A stretch of 64,000 nt of DNA from Streptomyces flavofungini (GTDB taxonomy: Bacteria; Actinomycetota; Actinomycetes; Streptomycetales; Streptomycetaceae), in contig NZ_BMVR01000022.1 of assembly GCF_014650815.1 (NCBI RefSeq), positions 1-64,000 of the forward strand, in the 5' to 3' direction. A program made the position numbers and the translations under genes. The notes under the pieces were generated by a model. That model saw only the letters and a list, made by a program, of their open reading frames with translations. It was not told the origin of the DNA and did not search any database. This document shows, piece after piece, positions 61,782 to 64,000 of the stretch. Position 1 is the stretch's first letter, and each line of letters opens with the position of its first letter.

Positions 61782-61946
61782 ATGACCGGCGTGGACTGTG
61801 ATTCTCAACTGGAAATCACCTGCGACCACGCCCTGATCCGGCTGCGCGGCCACGCCTTCAGCCACAGCCAACCGCTCCTGGATGTCGCCCGTGACGTGCT
61901 GGCCGGCCGACTGCACCTGGAAGACAACGGAGACAGCACGCCCTGA
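61782..61946 (+). pseudogene. 54-aa ANTAR-like fragment
   Basis: The ORF encodes LIRLRGHAFSHSQPLLDVAR then DVLAGRLHLED, which resembles the last helix of ANTAR RNA-binding domains (..ADVAxxVVxGRL). The first two helices of ANTAR are missing and no ribosome binding site is visible. It is probably the remains of an ANTAR regulator. The following 200 bp to the STAS gene hold no gene. Confidence 0.4.
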
Positions 61947-62149
61947 CGGCCTGATGCAATGTCATGCTGGGGAGCGCCCTCTCCAAGGTGTCCAGTCCCG
62001 CCGCCGCGCAGCAGTAACGCCCTAACGCCCGCAGCTCGTTGGTGCAACCCCTCGGCAGGCCAACCCCTGCCCACTATTCTGGAGTGCCGACCCAGATCCC
62101 GTTGGTGACCGGTCCTGATGGACATCCACCTTCGGAGAAGAGGGTCGCC

Positions 62150-62527
62150 ATGACCCCACCCCCTGCCCCCGCTGTGGTCTGCGTCCAGGACGTCCGCCCC
62201 CACGGGGACTGCACCCTGGTGGTCCTGTGCGGCGAAATCGACATCCACACCGCTCCTGCCATCAGCTGGCAGCTCGACGATCTCACGCCCAACGGCGGCG
62301 CCGACTTGCTGGTCGACCTGCGTGCGGTCGAGTTCATGGACTGTGCTGGTGTACGGCTCTTCGACCGCGCCCGCACCCGAGCCCGAATGGGCGGACCACA
62401 CGGACGCCTGCGCCTGATCTGCACGCGGCCCGCGTCCCTGCACCTGCTCAAGCATCCACGACTACGGCTGGGCTTCGACATCCTGGACCAGCTACCCGCA
62501 CCCGTACCACCGCAGGCCGTGTCTTGA
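62150..62527 (+). CDS. STAS-domain anti-sigma factor antagonist-like protein
   Basis: The 125-aa protein has the STAS fold GDCTLVVLCGEIDIHTAPAISWQLDDL, then DLLVDLRAVEFMDCAGVRLFDRARTRAR. The site normally holding the phosphorylatable Ser (D-[FL]-x-D-S-[ST]-G) reads MDCAGVR, with Cys in place of the usual Ser-Ser/Ser-Thr. Phospho-control may therefore be absent or different. No anti-sigma factor is adjacent. AGGG precedes the ATG at 7 nt. Confidence 0.88.
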   Translation: MTPPPAPAVVCVQDVRPHGDCTLVVLCGEIDIHTAPAISWQLDDLTPNGGADLLVDLRAVEFMDCAGVRLFDRARTRARMGGPHGRLRLICTRPASLHLLKHPRLRLGFDILDQLPAPVPPQAVS

Positions 62528-62952
62528 CCGGCGCGAAATCACCCTGGGCGTGCTCCCCAGGCGCAGCTACGCTCACCAAGCGGCCCCGGACCTTGGTCGA
62601 CTGTGCGCCTCCCGTCGCCGGGCCCGCCCGCGCCCAGCGCTCGGTCGAGGCAACCCGGCCGCGGCCCCATGGGGAGTGGGTCCGCAGGCCGGGCCCACGG
62701 CAGTCCGCACACAGCCCGATCTTCGACGCCGGTTCGTCATCGGTCCGGCCTGCATCGTGGCCGAGCAGGCCCACGCCCAGCACGTTGTATGCGGCGGTGA
62801 GCCGTGACCACCGTGTGACGGCGCAGGTCAGCATGTCGTCATCGATGGCCTTCGGGCGCCCGCCCTTGCTGCCGCAGCGTGCATAGCCGGGAGCCACGGC
62901 GAAGTTTCAGGGGAAGTTGCGACTCTCAGCCCTCTCAGCTCTCTCAGGCCCC
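62528..62952 (-). pseudogene. Serine-recombinase (resolvase) C-terminal remnant
   Basis: On the minus strand from about 62897 the sequence CGSKGGRPKAIDDDMLTCAV matches the linker and first helix of resolvase/invertase DNA-binding domains (KGGRPKALDDDKLxxAR). It then degenerates into SRLTAAYNVLGVGLLGHDAG. No catalytic domain or start is present. The rest of this interval has no gene. Confidence 0.5.
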
Positions 62953-63291
62953 TCAGCTCGCGGTCGTCGGGTTCTCTGATTCGGCGGCGCGGCGGTATTC
63001 GGCGTTGATGCGCTGGGCTTCTTCGAGCTGGTCTTCGAGGATGATGATCCGACAGGCGGCCTCGACGGGGGTGCCCTGGTCGACGAGTTCCCGGGCGCGG
63101 GCGGCGATGCGCAGCTGGTAGCGGGAGTAGCGGCGGTGGCCGCCCGCGGAGCGCAGCGGGGTGATGAGGCGGGCTTCACCGATGGCACGGAGGAAGCCCT
63201 GGGTGGTGCCGAGCATTTCGGCGGCCCGGCCCATCGTGTAGGCGGGGTAGTCGTCGTCATCGAGACGGCCGAACGAGTCGTCTGCTGTCAC
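62953..63291 (-). CDS. MerR-type transcriptional regulator
   Basis: GAGAGG precedes GTG 63291 by 6 nt, giving 112 aa; the frame is open to 63465 without conservation. The helix-turn-helix is YTMGRAAEMLGTTQGFLRAI and the wing contains TPLRSAGGHRRYSRYQLRIA. A short dimerisation helix follows (ELVDQGTPVEAACRIIILED then QLEEAQRINAEYRR). It has no effector domain, like HspR and BldC. The protein is, as I recall, widespread on Streptomyces accessory regions and near stress genes. Confidence 0.88.
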   Translation of the reverse strand: MTADDSFGRLDDDDYPAYTMGRAAEMLGTTQGFLRAIGEARLITPLRSAGGHRRYSRYQLRIAARARELVDQGTPVEAACRIIILEDQLEEAQRINAEYRRAAESENPTTAS

Positions 63292-63317
63292 TTGCACCTC
63301 TCTGTGGAACGCGTCGA

Positions 63318-63349
63318 GGGGCCCTGGTGCCGTACGGCACCAGGGCCCC
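63318..63349. terminator. 32-bp perfect palindrome upstream of merR
   Basis: GGGGCCCTGGTGCCGT is immediately followed by its exact reverse complement. It lies 26 bp upstream of the MerR start. It may be a minus-strand terminator for whatever lies to the right, or a regulator-binding site. No loop separates the arms. Confidence 0.6.
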
Positions 63350-64000
63350 GAAGGAACTGCTACACCATCTGCCGACCCTAGTACTGCGTCGACTTCCTGT
63401 TTCCGCGTGCCCGACCGAGATGCTGTCGTGGACGCGGGGATCGCGGTTGCTTGACCGGAGACCACCTCACTATCGATGTCCTGCGGTACCCGGGCTCAGC
63501 CTTCTGCCCGGGCGATCCTGATGGCGCTCGGCTCCTCCGTCTCTTCCCTCTGGGATCAATCACTTACCTAGCGGGCACTACTTGTACTGCTCTCCTGCGT
63601 ACTGCTGGTGATGCGAACTGCTCAGCGGCCTGTGACAGCGCCACTCTTCGGCAGCCAGCCCCGTCGCCCGTCCTGCGTTTGCTCTGGCTTAGAACCCCAC
63701 TGCCGAACCTCCCGGTGCGCGCGTCCGCAGCCGACGCCTTCACCGAGGTGCTGCTCACTGACTCCACTGCTGGGTACTGCGAACTGCACTTACCGAACTG
63801 CTACTGCGTGAACTGCGGTCCTGCTCACGGCGGCCCCTGATCACTGCGGGCCGCCCGGTCCGGTCGTCAGTCCCGTCGCCGTCCTGCGACAACCCTGGCT
63901 TCGGAACTCCACCACCGCACCGTCCTGCGCACTGCAACTGCGGGTACTGCTGCCCGGCAGTTCGTCTCTGCCGGGCCTTGCTCGATCTCGGCTACGAGAG
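63350..64000. other. 650-bp non-coding stretch rich in GAACTGC/ACTGC motifs
   Basis: Frames here show weak codon bias and no recognisable protein. GAACTGC recurs at about 63616, 63780, 63799 and 63815, and ACTGC or GTACTGC many more times, in lower-GC sequence than the surroundings. CTAGTACTGCGTCGAC near 63380 resembles a mobile-element end, without a partner in view. It may be degraded mobile DNA or contain an RNA gene I do not recognise. Confidence 0.4.

Noticed and set aside
63451..63840. 129-aa plus-strand ORF rich in Cys and Leu
   Set aside because: Codon bias is unlike genuine genes here, no ribosome binding site is seen and no domain is recognisable.

Overview
The window is a GC-rich chromosomal segment with extreme third-position GC, frequent GTG starts and many -10 boxes of the TAGGCT/TACACT type placed 7 nt before a start codon, which implies leaderless mRNAs. 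Gene content and order (tadA, upp, dnaX, purD, purC, lsrL, purSQL, purF, purM, DUF3073, valine dehydrogenase, bldC, hrpA, tRNA Glu-Asp-Phe) match, from memory, the core region around SCO4038-SCO4100 of Streptomyces coelicolor. The organism is therefore almost certainly a Streptomyces.

Layout. 1-4204 (minus strand): a three-gene operon of a coiled-coil protein, a divergent HSPA12-like Hsp70 and a protein with an 8-residue Gly/Ser repeat that runs off the window edge. 4471-10516: tRNA-Ser, tadA and its partner gene, a small basic protein, upp, a LytR_C protein, a ParB/VapB-like small protein, a HerA/DUF853 ATPase, a MITE-like element and an HhH-GPD repair protein. 10701-16051: an ABC-F gene behind a leader peptide and hairpin, a GNAT, a LysR/EamA divergent pair and a sensor-domain membrane protein. 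16093-26093: tRNA-Ser, SRP RNA, dnaX, purD, a degenerate M48-like membrane protein, a DMFase-like protein and purC. 26139-30373: an ABC exporter/two-component operon lying between tRNA-Gly genes. 30518-41466: lsrL, purS-purQ-purL, ArsR-like and TetR regulators, an M23 peptidase, an MDMPI-like protein, a META lipoprotein, purF and purM. 41638-50440: DUF3073, vdh, a conserved hypothetical, bldC, DUF6274, tRNA-Asp and hrpA. 50524-59217: a secreted protein, DsbA-like and CcdA-like proteins, a tRNA operon, a metallophosphoesterase, a zincin, a lipoprotein, a DEAD-box helicase and tRNA-Lys. 59218-64000: an accessory-looking stretch with rheA/hsp18 and their operator, two DUF2267 genes, an ANTAR-like fragment, a STAS protein, a recombinase remnant, a MerR regulator and about 700 bp of apparently non-coding sequence.

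How it works together. Seven de novo purine genes (purD, C, S, Q, L, F, M) lie within 22 kb but in separate transcription units, interleaved with regulators and envelope genes. Development is represented by bldC, chromatin by lsrL, and translation by ten tRNA genes, SRP RNA and tadA. Stress functions cluster at the two ends: the Hsp70-like operon on the left, and hsp18 with its repressor on the right.

Best candidates for under-described biology are the HSPA12-like operon, the leader-peptide/hairpin control of the ABC-F gene, the MITE that supplies a stop codon, the pseudo-M48 protein with a pentapeptide-like tail, the start-codon-masking repeat before the DEAD helicase, and the heat-shock island after tRNA-Lys.
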